Assembly: GCA_018713005.1 (NCBI GenBank)
Contig: DVFX01000015.1
Coordinates: forward strand, 14,194-78,193
Reading direction: 5' to 3'
Length of the DNA: 64,000 nt
DNA from: Scatomorpha gallistercoris
Lineage (GTDB): Bacteria > Bacillota > Clostridia > Oscillospirales > Oscillospiraceae
Part shown: positions 23,754 to 32,321 of the stretch, one piece after another
How the letters are laid out: every line of letters begins with the position of its first letter
How positions within the stretch are numbered: the stretch's first letter is position 1
Notes under the pieces: model-generated
The model's database searches: none
Told to the model about the DNA's origin: nothing
The model's input: only the letters and a program-made list of their open reading frames with translations
Program-made: the position numbers and the translations under genes

Positions 23754-24323
23754 ATGCCCGGCAAAAAACTTGACGCGCGTGTGCGATACACCAAGATGAT
23801 GATAAAAAACAGCATCATCGAGATAATGAAGGCAAAGCCGGTCGCAAAAATAACCGTGACCGAAATCTGCGAGCGCGCGGGCATAAACCGTGCCACCTTC
23901 TACGCGCACTACAGCGACCCCACCGACGTGCTGCAGAGCATAGAGAGCGAGCTCATAGACGACATATCCAACCGGACGCGGCCGGCAATCGCGGCTATGG
24001 GTACGGATTTGCGGGATTCGCTGATGGGCATAGTCGAATATATCAAGGAGAACGCCGACATCTGCCGCGTGCTGCTCTCCGGCTCCGTGGACACGAGCTT
24101 TCAAAATAAAGTCGTGGACATGGTGGAGAAGCAGTTCATAGAGCACTGGCGTTCCTTTTCGTCCACGAGCATGGAGGACGCGAAGTACATCTTTACGTTT
24201 ATCGCCATAGGCAGCGTCGGCGTCATACGCAAATGGCTGGACGAGGACGCGCGCAAGCCGTCGGAGGAGATAGCCGAGATAATAATCAAGATATCGAGCG
24301 CCGGTTTCCTGAGTTTTAGCTGA
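23754..24323 (+). CDS. TetR/AcrR-family transcriptional regulator
   Basis: A 189-residue one-domain repressor: N-terminal helix-turn-helix ITVTEICERAGINRATFYAHYSD (about residues 31-55) and a C-terminal helical ligand/dimer domain of the TetR_C type (ENADICRVLLSG; KYIFTFIAIGSVGVIRKWL). It is divergent from the MMPL operon, its probable target. Confidence 0.93.
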   Translation: MPGKKLDARVRYTKMMIKNSIIEIMKAKPVAKITVTEICERAGINRATFYAHYSDPTDVLQSIESELIDDISNRTRPAIAAMGTDLRDSLMGIVEYIKENADICRVLLSGSVDTSFQNKVVDMVEKQFIEHWRSFSSTSMEDAKYIFTFIAIGSVGVIRKWLDEDARKPSEEIAEIIIKISSAGFLSFS

Positions 24324-24330
24324 CTCGGCG

Positions 24331-24360
24331 GTTTAATATTGCGCCGTTCCGGGCAAGATA
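24331..24360 (+). promoter_or_regulatory. Candidate sigma-F (forespore) promoter of spoIIR
   Basis: GGCAAGATA at 24352-24360 matches the sigma-F -10 consensus; GTTTA at 24331-24335 is a one-mismatch -35, with a 16-base spacer, one longer than usual. spoIIR is a sigma-F gene in studied spore formers. Confidence 0.45.
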
Positions 24361-24389
24361 GCCTTAGAAAACAACGGGAGGCTACATAT

Positions 24390-24995
24390 ATGTCCGGAAA
24401 AAGTACACTGCGCAAATGGGAAATCTCCCTGCTTGTTGCGCTCAGCATAATGCTGCTCACCGGCTCATGGGCCGCCTCGGCAAGCGGGCGGGTCTCAGGC
24501 CAGCTGGTTAGGCTGCATGTCATAGCCGACTCGGATGAGCCGGAGGAGCAGGCTGTAAAACTCGACGTGCGCGACGCGGTTTTGGCTTATCTGGAGCCGA
24601 AGCTCGCCTCGGCGTCGGACGGCCGCGAGGCCGGGGACATCATTGCCTCTGAGCTGGACGGCATAGCCGCCGCCGCAGAGGGCGCGGCGCAGGGCAGGCC
24701 GGTATCCGTTGGCTTCGGAGAAGAGTACTACCCCACGCGGGTCTACGAGAACTTTTCGCTCCCCGCCGGGAGGTATCAGTCCCTGCGCGTGACTCTGGGC
24801 GAGGGCGCCGGGCACAACTGGTGGTGCGTCGTGTTCCCGCCGCTGTGCCTTACCACGGCCGGGACGGAGGAGGCCTTTGAGTCCCTGGACGAGGGTACTC
24901 GTGAGATTATCAGCGACGACGGGGAGGGAGTGGTGTTCCGCTTCCGTATCCTGGAGCTTTGGGGAGAGCTGCTCGAAGCCCTGGGCTGTGATTGA
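24390..24995 (+). CDS. spoIIR: Stage II sporulation protein R
   Basis: A 201-residue exported signalling protein. The forespore secretes SpoIIR to trigger SpoIIGA processing of pro-sigma-E in the mother cell. It has an N-terminal signal anchor (LLVALSIMLLTGSWAAS), then the conserved LVRLHVIADSDEPEEQAVKL, VRDAVLAYL, YYPTRVYENF and NWWCVVFPPLC. The start at 24390 is set by GGGAGG upstream. It stands alone between tetR and a terminator. Confidence 0.96.
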   Translation: MSGKSTLRKWEISLLVALSIMLLTGSWAASASGRVSGQLVRLHVIADSDEPEEQAVKLDVRDAVLAYLEPKLASASDGREAGDIIASELDGIAAAAEGAAQGRPVSVGFGEEYYPTRVYENFSLPAGRYQSLRVTLGEGAGHNWWCVVFPPLCLTTAGTEEAFESLDEGTREIISDDGEGVVFRFRILELWGELLEALGCD

Positions 24996-24998
24996 GCA

Positions 24999-25028
24999 AA
25001 ACGGGCAGGCCGGAGGGCCTGCCCGTTT
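24999..25028. terminator. Bidirectional terminator between spoIIR and the DUF2461 gene
   Basis: AAACGGGCAGGCC (24999-25011) with GGCCTGCCCGTTT (25016-25028), loop GGAG. Confidence 0.85.
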
Positions 25029-25068
25029 GCTTTTGCGCTTGAGCGGGAACAAATTGCCGCCGTATTCG

Positions 25069-25758
25069 TCAAGCCCACAGACGGTTGCTGAGCTTTGCCA
25101 TGGCTACGGCCTTCAGGAAGAAGTCGTAGACCGGCGCGATGCGTTCAAAATCGGCGGCGAGCCGGTGCGGCAGCTCCTCGGAGCAGAGCAAGTCGAGGGA
25201 ATTTTCCTCGTGCGTAAGGCAGAAGCTCTTCTCGTCGAGCCATTCGCGCTCATTTTCCGGCGCGTCTGGGTGGCGCGTGCGCTTGTAGCGCTCGTCCTCG
25301 AGCGCGAACACATCCTGAGCCTCATACGCCGCGTATGCGGCGAGCCAGTCGGGGTCGCGGGACTTTATCAGGTCCCGGGCGCAGTCCATGGTGGCGGGGT
25401 CGGTCTGATACCAGCCGCAGCCCCAGCGCAGGCGCCGCGGCGAGAACTCGAACCAGAACCCGGGGTAGCCCTCATACTTGGCGCGGCGCAGGTTTATCCA
25501 CAGCACGTCGCGGTAGAGCGGCAGCTCCGGGCCGCGGCGCGTGTCGCGCCAGAGCCGGGATATGCTCTTGCCCACGCGGGGGTCGATGACGAGCGCGGGG
25601 TCAATGCGGCTCATCTCCGGCGCAAGGGCTTGTACAAGCTCTGCGGTGGGTTCAACCACGAGCGAGAGGTATTCACTCCGGTGCTCGTGGAACCAGTCTC
25701 TCGAATTCATTACGCGATTGAGGGCCATGAAGTCCAATGTGGCTTCTGAAAAGGGCAT
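25069..25758 (-). CDS. DUF2461 domain protein
   Basis: A 229-residue protein of the DUF2461/TIGR02453 family, function unknown. Family landmarks: a start in FMALNRVMNSRDWFHEHR, the ISRLWRDTRRGPELPLYRD motif, WINLRRAKYEG, FWFEFSPRRLRWGCGWYQ and a C-terminal helical end. Monocistronic, with a promoter region shared with the divergent rhomboid-like gene. Confidence 0.85.
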   Translation of the reverse strand: MPFSEATLDFMALNRVMNSRDWFHEHRSEYLSLVVEPTAELVQALAPEMSRIDPALVIDPRVGKSISRLWRDTRRGPELPLYRDVLWINLRRAKYEGYPGFWFEFSPRRLRWGCGWYQTDPATMDCARDLIKSRDPDWLAAYAAYEAQDVFALEDERYKRTRHPDAPENEREWLDEKSFCLTHEENSLDLLCSEELPHRLAADFERIAPVYDFFLKAVAMAKLSNRLWA

Positions 25759-25900
25759 TTTTTGTCGTCTCCTGTCGAAATTTCGCTGGTGATTATATCA
25801 CATGCCGCCTTGAGAGGCAAGTTCACAAATATTTCTGGAAAACGCTCCATGTATGTGGTAAGATGTTATCTGCCTCAATACTTTTCTGGGAGGTCTGCAA

Positions 25901-26761
25901 ATGCGCGCCTTTATGAAGCGGGTGGACCTGTTCTGTTATAAACACCCGCGCTTCGGCATCAACAACCTCATGCTTTACGTCGTCTTTGGCACGGCGGCGG
26001 TATGGCTGCTCAGCCTGATGGACGGCACAAACATGCTGATAAGCTACCTCGCGTTCGACGCGGCGGCAGTGCTGCGCGGCCAGGTTTGGAGGATAGTCAC
26101 CTTTATTTTTATCCCGCAGAGCTACGGCGTAATCTCGCTGCTGCTCTTCCTTTACTTCTACTACTTCATCGGCTCCACGCTGGAGCGGGAGTGGGGACCG
26201 GGCCGCTTTACCATCTATTACGGCATGGGCATGCTGCTCACGGTGCTGTACGGTTTTATCGCCTATTTCGTAGACGGACGCCGTATCGGCATGAGCTCCA
26301 CCTATATTAACCTCTCCATGTTCTTCGCATTTGCGACTATGTTCCCCGAGCAAAGGGTGCTGCTTTTTTACATCATCCCGATAAAGATGAAGTGGCTCGC
26401 CATCGTGGACGCGGCCTACTTCGTTTACGATATCGCGGTGAACATCGGCAGAGGCTATGGCATGATGAGCTTCCTGCCCCTCGTCGCGGTGCTCAACTTC
26501 TTCCTCTTTTGCGGAGACGACCTCTTCCACACCGTCATGCCGCGCGGACGACAGCGCAGACAAAAGACGATAAATTTTCAGCGGGAAGTGCGCAAAATAA
26601 AGTATGAGCAGAAGCACTCGGGCTACACTCGCAAATGCGAGGTCTGCGGACGCACGGACACCGACTATCCCGACCTCGAGTTCCGCTATTGCTCGAGGTG
26701 TGCGGGGGTACACTGCTTCTGCCAGGACCATATAAACAACCACGTCCACTTCACGGAATAA
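25901..26761 (+). CDS. Rhomboid-like membrane protein with C-terminal zinc-ribbon-like tail
   Basis: A 286-residue protein with six predicted transmembrane helices in the rhomboid pattern (LLLFLYFYYFIGSTLEREWG is the L1/TM2 hallmark). The catalytic Ser motif GxSG appears as GMSS, and no helix has the usual catalytic His, so protease activity is doubtful. After the membrane part come a basic stretch and a Cys/His-rich tail with CEVCG and CSRCAG plus CFCQDH and two further His. A promoter with TGGAAA-N17-TAAGAT precedes it. Confidence 0.75.
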   Translation: MRAFMKRVDLFCYKHPRFGINNLMLYVVFGTAAVWLLSLMDGTNMLISYLAFDAAAVLRGQVWRIVTFIFIPQSYGVISLLLFLYFYYFIGSTLEREWGPGRFTIYYGMGMLLTVLYGFIAYFVDGRRIGMSSTYINLSMFFAFATMFPEQRVLLFYIIPIKMKWLAIVDAAYFVYDIAVNIGRGYGMMSFLPLVAVLNFFLFCGDDLFHTVMPRGRQRRQKTINFQREVRKIKYEQKHSGYTRKCEVCGRTDTDYPDLEFRYCSRCAGVHCFCQDHINNHVHFTE

Positions 26762-26807
26762 TGCGGACATGGCCGGACATAGAAATTAAACCGGTGGTGT
26801 ATTGAAA

Positions 26808-28619
26808 ATGCCTTCAGGGAAAAAGAGAACAAACCGACAGAGCTATCGGAACGATTATTCCAGGGCGGGCCGCTCCCCGGCCGCAGCCGCGGCGCTGGGG
26901 CTGGTATTTATACTGCTCGTGCTCGTGCTGGTGTTCATAGTATACAAGTCGTCCACTTACGAGCCGGACTCGAATCCGGCCGACACGGGTTCCGGGCTCG
27001 TTGACCCGACGGGCGACGCCTCGCCGGCGCCGTCCGAAGCCGCGCCGGACGTCACGCCGGAGCCGACGCCGGAACCGACGCCGGAGCCGTTTGAACCGCA
27101 TGCGGTGGACTCAACCCAGCCGGGAAACTACATCCTCTCGACCGCGATTCAGGTCGACGGGACCACCCTGGCCGACGGCGAGGATTATCAGGACGACACC
27201 GGTATATACATGGGCTACGGCAGCGAGTATTCCAGCCTCAACGGTGTGCCGACGTTCCGCGGCAACAATTTCAGGGACGGCGGGGCTTACGGGACGGCTC
27301 AGATGACGCAGAAGCAGTTCGGGAATTACTGGACGCATGCGACAGGCTCCCTCATGGACCCGATAGACGGCGCATACTGGTCCGGCAACGGCTGGACCGG
27401 ACAGCCGCTCATCGCCGAGTGGCCCTATGAGACGAGGCAGATAATGACCAGCATGCACGACTGGGCCAGGAACCAGGAGACGCTTGTCGAGGTCATCTAC
27501 CCGTCCATGGACGGCTACATCTACTTCCTCGAGCTCGAAACCGGCAAGGAGACCCGCGACGCCATCTACATGGGCCTGACCTACAAGGGTACGGGTACCC
27601 TGGACCCGCGCGGATACCCGCTGCTGTATGTGGGCAGCGGCTACAACACCAGCGCCAGCCGCGTCTCCATTATCAGCCTCATTGACGGCAGCGTGCTCTA
27701 TGAGTTCGGCGGGGCGAGCGAGGACTTCGAGCTGCGCACCTGGCCCATGTTCGACGCCGCGCCGCTGATAGACGCCGACACGGATAAGCTCATTTGGGCC
27801 GGCGAGAACGGTATCCTCTATATAATCACCCTCGGCACCGAGTACGACGAAGAGGCCGGTACGGTGAGCGTCAATCCCACGCGCACGGTGAAGTGGCGCT
27901 ACCAGAGCTCGCGAAACGCCAGCAGCCGCTGGTACCTTGGCTTTGAGGCGTCCCCGGTCGTCTGGCAGGGCTACATTTTCATGCCGGATAACGCCGGATA
28001 CTTAATGTGCCTCGACCTCAACACTCTGGAGCTGGTTTGGGTGCAGGATATACTCGACGACGCCAACTGCACGCCGGTGCTTTCAATAGAGGACGGACAT
28101 CCATACCTCTACGTCTCCACAAGCTTCCACCTGGGCTGGCGCAGTTGGAATACTGCGGACGTGCCGGTCTGGAAAATTGACGCCGAGACCGGCGAGATAG
28201 TCTGGCAGGTGGACTACACCTGCTACAGTGAGAGCGGCCTGTCCGGAGGCAGCCAGGGAAGCATGGCGCTGGGGCAGGGCAGCCTGGAGGGCATCGTATA
28301 CGTCTCCATGTCCCGCTATCCAAACTCCGGCGGCGGCACGCTTCTGGCCCTCGACGCAGACAGCGGCGAGGAGATATGGACGAAGAGCACGCAGGTTTAC
28401 AGCTGGTCGACGCCTACGCTGGTATATGACCAGGATGGCAACGGCTATGTTGTCTACTGCACTCTCGGCGAGTACATGTACCTGCTTGACGGCAAAGACG
28501 GCACGGAATACGACGCGCTCAACTGCGGCGGCAAATTTGAAGCCAGCCCGGCCATATTCAACAACTGGATAGTCGTCGGCCACCGAAACGGCGCCATTTG
28601 GGGCGTCCAGCTGACATGA
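26808..28619 (+). CDS. Membrane-anchored PQQ-like beta-propeller (BamB-type) protein
   Basis: A 603-residue protein: basic N-terminus, one transmembrane helix (about 25-45), an acidic/Pro linker with repeated TPEP units (about 70-92), then a beta-propeller of PQQ-like repeats (each with a W, e.g. WRYQSSRNASSRWY; VPVWKIDAETGEIVWQVDY; LLALDADSGEEIWTKS). It sits outside the cell; binding partner unknown. ATG 26808, after GGTGGTG, is preferred to TTG 26802. Confidence 0.82.
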   Translation: MPSGKKRTNRQSYRNDYSRAGRSPAAAAALGLVFILLVLVLVFIVYKSSTYEPDSNPADTGSGLVDPTGDASPAPSEAAPDVTPEPTPEPTPEPFEPHAVDSTQPGNYILSTAIQVDGTTLADGEDYQDDTGIYMGYGSEYSSLNGVPTFRGNNFRDGGAYGTAQMTQKQFGNYWTHATGSLMDPIDGAYWSGNGWTGQPLIAEWPYETRQIMTSMHDWARNQETLVEVIYPSMDGYIYFLELETGKETRDAIYMGLTYKGTGTLDPRGYPLLYVGSGYNTSASRVSIISLIDGSVLYEFGGASEDFELRTWPMFDAAPLIDADTDKLIWAGENGILYIITLGTEYDEEAGTVSVNPTRTVKWRYQSSRNASSRWYLGFEASPVVWQGYIFMPDNAGYLMCLDLNTLELVWVQDILDDANCTPVLSIEDGHPYLYVSTSFHLGWRSWNTADVPVWKIDAETGEIVWQVDYTCYSESGLSGGSQGSMALGQGSLEGIVYVSMSRYPNSGGGTLLALDADSGEEIWTKSTQVYSWSTPTLVYDQDGNGYVVYCTLGEYMYLLDGKDGTEYDALNCGGKFEASPAIFNNWIVVGHRNGAIWGVQLT

Positions 28620-28631
28620 TAAACCATATCG

Positions 28632-28656
28632 TCCCGGCGCCGTGCTGCGCCGGGGC
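28632..28656 (+). terminator. Weak hairpin after the beta-propeller gene
   Basis: CCCGGCGC/GCGCCGGG hairpin shortly after the stop; only GATTT follows, so termination may be incomplete. Confidence 0.45.
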
Positions 28657-28684
28657 GATTTCGCGCGCAGGCCGGTGTCACAGC

Positions 28685-28713
28685 TTGACAATGCGCCGAT
28701 TATTATATAAAAT
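28685..28713 (+). promoter_or_regulatory. Sigma-A promoter of proS
   Basis: TTGACA (28685-28690), 17 bp, TAAAAT (28708-28713). The leader to proS is about 35 bases, too short for a T-box. Confidence 0.8.
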
Positions 28714-28753
28714 GTGAGTTCAGCGACACGGACTAAGGAAAAGGAGCTTATAT

Positions 28754-30193
28754 ATGGCTAAGGACAAGAAAGTCGAGAGCATAACAGATATGGATAAGGA
28801 CTTCGCCCAGTGGTTCACCGACGTGTGCACCAAGGCGGAGCTCGTTGACTACTCCGGCGTGAAGGGCCTCTTCATCCTGCGGCCCTATGGCTACGCCATC
28901 TGGGAGAACATACAATCTGCGCTGGACAAGCGCTTCAAGGCCACCGGCCATGAGAACGTCAGCATGCCCATGCTCATACCCGAGAGCCTGCTGCAGAAGG
29001 AGAAGGACCACGTCGCCGGCTTCGCGCCCGAGTGCGCCTGGGTCACCGTCGGCGGCAGCGAGGAGCTGCCCGAAAGGCTGTGCATCCGCCCCACCAGCGA
29101 GACTCTCTTCTGCGAGCACTGGAGCCATATAGTTCACTCCTGGCGCGATTTGCCCTGCCTCTACAACCAGTGGTGCAGCGTGCTCCGCTGGGAAAAGACC
29201 ACCCGTCCCTTCCTGCGCGGGCGCGAGTTCCTCTGGCAGGAGGGACACACCATCCACGCCACCGCCGAAGAGGCCATAGCCGAGACGAAGCAGATGCTCG
29301 AGATATATGCCGACGTCTGCGAGAACGTCCTGGCCATGCCCGTGCTGCGCGGCGTCAAGACCGACAAGGAGAAGTTCGCCGGAGCCGAGGACACCTACAC
29401 CATAGAGTGCATGATGCACGACCACAAGGCGCTCCAGTCCGGCACCAGCCACTACTTCGGCGACGGCTTCGCCAAGGCCTTCGGCATCTCCTTCTCCGAC
29501 AGGGAGAACAAGCTCCGCGCCCCGTTCGAGACCAGCTGGGGCATGTCCACGCGCGTCATCGGCGGGCTTATTATGACCCACGGCGACAACAACGGCCTTG
29601 TGCTGCCTCCGCGCGTCGCGCCCACCCAGGTCATCGTCCTGCCCATAGCGGCGCACAAGCCCGGCGTCACCGAGGCCGCTCAGGCCGTGGTTGAGCGCCT
29701 CAAGGCCGCGGGTATCCGCGTCAAGGGCGACTTCTCCGACAATTCCCCCGGATGGAAGTTCGCTGAGTGGGAGATGAAGGGCGTACCCGTCCGTCTCGAG
29801 CTCGGTCCCCGCGACATCGAGGCCAACGCCTGCGTCGCCGCCAGGCGCGACAACGGCGAGAAGGTCACGCTCAGCCTCGACAACCTCGAAGAGAGCGTCG
29901 CGGAGCTGCTCGAGAGCGTGCAGCAGGGCCTCTTCGACAAGGCCAGGCGCAACCTCGAGGAGCATACCTACACCGCTTCTACCGTCGACGAGGTGAAGGA
30001 CGTCGTTGAAAACCGCGGCGGTGGCTTCGTCAAGACCATGTGGTGCGGCGACGAGGCCTGCGAGCTGAAGATGAAGGAGCTCGCCGGCGTCACCAGCCGC
30101 TGCATCCCCTTTGAGCAGGAACACCTGGGAGAAACCTGCCCGGTCTGCGGCCGTGCGGCCAAGAAGATGATAGTCTGGGGCGTCGCGTATTGA
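28754..30193 (+). CDS. proS: Prolyl-tRNA synthetase, short (type 3) form
   Basis: A 479-residue class II synthetase charging tRNA-Pro. It lacks the editing insertion of the long bacterial type and has the eukaryote/archaea-like layout. Motif 2/3 regions include CIRPTSETLFCEHW, LRWEKTTRPFLRGREFLWQEGHT and YFGDGFAKAFGI, followed by the anticodon-binding domain and a C-terminal zinc-ribbon-like segment (CGDEAC...CPVCG). AAAAGGAGCTTATAT precedes the ATG. Confidence 0.97.
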   Translation: MAKDKKVESITDMDKDFAQWFTDVCTKAELVDYSGVKGLFILRPYGYAIWENIQSALDKRFKATGHENVSMPMLIPESLLQKEKDHVAGFAPECAWVTVGGSEELPERLCIRPTSETLFCEHWSHIVHSWRDLPCLYNQWCSVLRWEKTTRPFLRGREFLWQEGHTIHATAEEAIAETKQMLEIYADVCENVLAMPVLRGVKTDKEKFAGAEDTYTIECMMHDHKALQSGTSHYFGDGFAKAFGISFSDRENKLRAPFETSWGMSTRVIGGLIMTHGDNNGLVLPPRVAPTQVIVLPIAAHKPGVTEAAQAVVERLKAAGIRVKGDFSDNSPGWKFAEWEMKGVPVRLELGPRDIEANACVAARRDNGEKVTLSLDNLEESVAELLESVQQGLFDKARRNLEEHTYTASTVDEVKDVVENRGGGFVKTMWCGDEACELKMKELAGVTSRCIPFEQEHLGETCPVCGRAAKKMIVWGVAY

Positions 30194-30217
30194 CGGCGTA
30201 AACAGTCAGCGGGAGGA

Positions 30218-30239
30218 AAGGGCGCCCTCGGGCGCCCTT
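30218..30239 (+). terminator. Hairpin terminator after proS
   Basis: AAGGGCGCC (30218-30226) with GGCGCCCTT (30231-30239), followed by CGCTTTT. Confidence 0.65.
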
Positions 30240-30259
30240 CGCTTTTGGGAGGACGGAAT

Positions 30260-30700
30260 ATGGAACTGTTTGTGAAGAGCTTCAATGAGCTGAGCGCGGG
30301 CGAGCTCTATGCGCTGCTCAAGCTGCGGGTGGACGTGTTCGTCGTCGAGCAGAAATGCGCGTACCACGAGCTCGACGGACTGGACGCGGACGCGCTGCAC
30401 GTCTATTACACCGACGGCGGCGAGGTGGCCGCGTACCTGCGGGTGCTGCCTCGGGGCGCCATGTTCGACGACGCCGTGGGCATAGGCCGCGTCATCGCAG
30501 CAAAGCGGGGCGTCGGCCTCGGCGCGAAGGTGCTCGGCGCCGGGATAGATGCCGCGCGTGAGCGCTTCGGCGCGGAGCGCATACGCATTGAGGCGCAGAG
30601 TTATGCACAGGGCTTTTACGAGCGCGCGGGATTCAGGCGCTGCTCGGATGAGTTCGACGAGGATGGCATCCCGCATGTCGGTATGGTCCTTGAGCTCTGA
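30260..30700 (+). CDS. GNAT-family N-acetyltransferase (ElaA-like)
   Basis: A 146-residue single-domain acetyltransferase using acetyl-CoA. The start is typical of ElaA proteins (ELYALLKLRVDVFVVEQKCAY, ELDGLDADALHVYY). The acetyl-CoA loop is IGRVIAAKRGVGLGAKVL, and the last strand is EAQSYAQGFYERAGF. GGGAGGACGGAAT sets the start at 30260. Substrate unknown. Confidence 0.9.
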   Translation: MELFVKSFNELSAGELYALLKLRVDVFVVEQKCAYHELDGLDADALHVYYTDGGEVAAYLRVLPRGAMFDDAVGIGRVIAAKRGVGLGAKVLGAGIDAARERFGAERIRIEAQSYAQGFYERAGFRRCSDEFDEDGIPHVGMVLEL

Positions 30701-30747
30701 ATTCGGGCAAATATAGCTTGCAAATTCATTTATTAACAATTCCCGCC

Positions 30748-30776
30748 TTGACCTCGTCGGGCATACTATATATAAT
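30748..30776 (+). promoter_or_regulatory. Sigma-A promoter of the HAAS-domain gene pair
   Basis: TTGACC (30748-30753), 17 bp, TATAAT (30771-30776), predicting a transcript start near 30783. Confidence 0.8.
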
Positions 30777-30839
30777 TACTCATAGCGCCTGAAACCGGCG
30801 CATGTGAGACCTTACCGTCACTTTTCGGAGGTGACCATC

Positions 30840-32066
30840 ATAGACAGGCAGAAATATGTTGCCGAGCTGGGCAAGCTGCTCTCCGGCATGGCAAGGGCCG
30901 ACCGCGAGGCTGTGCTTCGCGGCGTCAACGCGCGCTTTGATGAGGCCGGGGACGACGACGCGGTTATAGCCGCGTTGGGCAGCCCGACATTTGCCGCGGT
31001 CAGCGTGCTTCGCGGATATACCCCGCCGGAGAACCTCGATGAAGAGGACTACCCGGAGGAAGAAGAATACCAATATGCAGAACCGGTCGGAGCGCCCGCG
31101 CCGGACGAGGGTGTGAACGCCGCGCCGGAGGCCGCTTCAAGCGAGCCGGACGAGGCCTCGCCGGGACAGACTCCGCCGGAGGCGGAAGAAGCGCCCCTGG
31201 AGGCTGCGCCCGAAGAACCCGCCGCCGGGGACGGGACGGTGTACGGGCCCGCAGAGGACGCCGCAGAAGAGCCGGATATTCAAGCCGGGAGCGCGGCAGA
31301 GGAGCCTGCGGACGCCGAAAGCGAAGAGCCGGCTCAGCAGGCCGGGGAAAACGAGGCGTTTAACGCCGCGCCGGAGGCAGAGCCCGGCGAGCCGGACGAG
31401 GCTTTGCCGGGACAGGTCCCGCCGGAGCCGGATGAGGCGCCCATAGAGGATGAAGCCGCTGCGGAAGAGCAGCAGATAACGGAAGACTACGGCGGCGCTG
31501 TGCGCGAGACCGTGGACATAGGCTTCGACACAATCGAGGTGTATTCCGACGCCTCCTCGCAGCCGGAGCCGGATATGCCGGAGCCGGAAGCCGTGGAGTA
31601 TGAGCCCGGGGCGGATGAGGCATTTGAGGAAGCTGCGGAGCCGGAGCTCCCGGAGGAGCAGGAAGCTTTTCGCGAGCCGGAGCCGGAACCGGAGATTGAA
31701 TACAATCCCCCGATTGAGGCGGACAGGCCCAAGCTGCGCGGCGGACGTGTCTTTGTCAGCGTACTGCTGGGCATTATACCCGGAATCCCGCTCGCCGTTG
31801 TGCTCATAGTCCTGGCCCTGGCCATACTGGCCGTGGGCGCGGCGCTCGTTTACGCGGGAGGCGTGTTTATCTCCTTCGCCTTCCTGGGCATGAGCGTGGT
31901 GGCGGATATACTGCTGACGGTGGGCTTCGGCCTGATTGTCGCGGCTATAGGTCTGCCGGTGGTGTTTCTGGCTGTCTGGTTCTTCCTGCGCTGCGTCGTG
32001 GGACTGTACAGCCGCATGTTTGCAAAAGCCGGCGCGTGGTGCCGTGGGGAGGAGCGTGAAGCATGA
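30840..32066 (+). CDS. HAAS/DUF1700-type membrane protein with acidic repeat region and non-ATG start
   Basis: About 408 residues. The start matches HAAS/DUF1700 domains (DRQKYVAELGKLLSGMARADREAVL), then a long Pro/Glu/Ala-rich region with a repeated segment, and a C-terminal membrane part of three or four helices. The ribosome site GGAGGTGA (30827-30834) is followed by ATC then ATA, not ATG; the position of the HAAS start fits one of these (30837 or 30840). The only standard alternatives are GTG 30831, inside the ribosome site, and GTG 30804 with no site. DUF1700 proteins are often tied to PadR regulators, but none is seen here. Confidence 0.72.
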   Translation: MDRQKYVAELGKLLSGMARADREAVLRGVNARFDEAGDDDAVIAALGSPTFAAVSVLRGYTPPENLDEEDYPEEEEYQYAEPVGAPAPDEGVNAAPEAASSEPDEASPGQTPPEAEEAPLEAAPEEPAAGDGTVYGPAEDAAEEPDIQAGSAAEEPADAESEEPAQQAGENEAFNAAPEAEPGEPDEALPGQVPPEPDEAPIEDEAAAEEQQITEDYGGAVRETVDIGFDTIEVYSDASSQPEPDMPEPEAVEYEPGADEAFEEAAEPELPEEQEAFREPEPEPEIEYNPPIEADRPKLRGGRVFVSVLLGIIPGIPLAVVLIVLALAILAVGAALVYAGGVFISFAFLGMSVVADILLTVGFGLIVAAIGLPVVFLAVWFFLRCVVGLYSRMFAKAGAWCRGEEREA

Positions 32067-32263
32067 GAAGAGCCTGGAGCATAGTGCGCACGGCAGCGCT
32101 GCTGGCCCTGGCGCTGGGCGTGATACTCTTCGCGCTGGCGCTCGTCATGGACGCCGACCTCGTGCGCATAGCCGACACGGTATTTGCCAACTACGACTTG
32201 GCCAAGGTCATCGTCGCCGTGCGCGACGCCTGGCAGAGCGTACTTAACGTGTTTGGACTTTGA
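32063..32263 (+). CDS. Small membrane protein
   Basis: A 66-residue protein with one N-terminal transmembrane helix (LLALALGVILFALALVM) and a short amphipathic tail. Its ATG overlaps the stop of the HAAS-domain gene by 4 bases, so the two are coupled and may form a complex. Family not recognised. A GGGGGACCC/GGGTCCCCC hairpin (32270-32291) follows. Confidence 0.75.
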   Translation: MRRAWSIVRTAALLALALGVILFALALVMDADLVRIADTVFANYDLAKVIVAVRDAWQSVLNVFGL

Positions 32264-32269
32264 TTTTCA

Positions 32270-32291
32270 GGGGGACCCCGCCGGGTCCCCC
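32270..32291 (+). terminator. Hairpin after the small membrane protein gene
   Basis: GGGGGACCC (32270-32278), CGCC loop, GGGTCCCCC (32283-32291); only TT follows, so a weak terminator. Confidence 0.45.
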
Positions 32292-32321
32292 TTGCCATTA
32301 CTGTGGAAAGCGGGTAAATGT

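Noticed and set aside
28748..30124. A 458-codon minus-strand open frame
   Set aside because: Antisense to proS, with a Leu/Val/Gly-biased composition and no recognisable domain.
30790..30796. TGAAACC as a third ECF-type promoter
   Set aside because: No CG-type -10 at the right distance; it lies in a small GCGCC/GGCGC hairpin downstream of a good sigma-A promoter.
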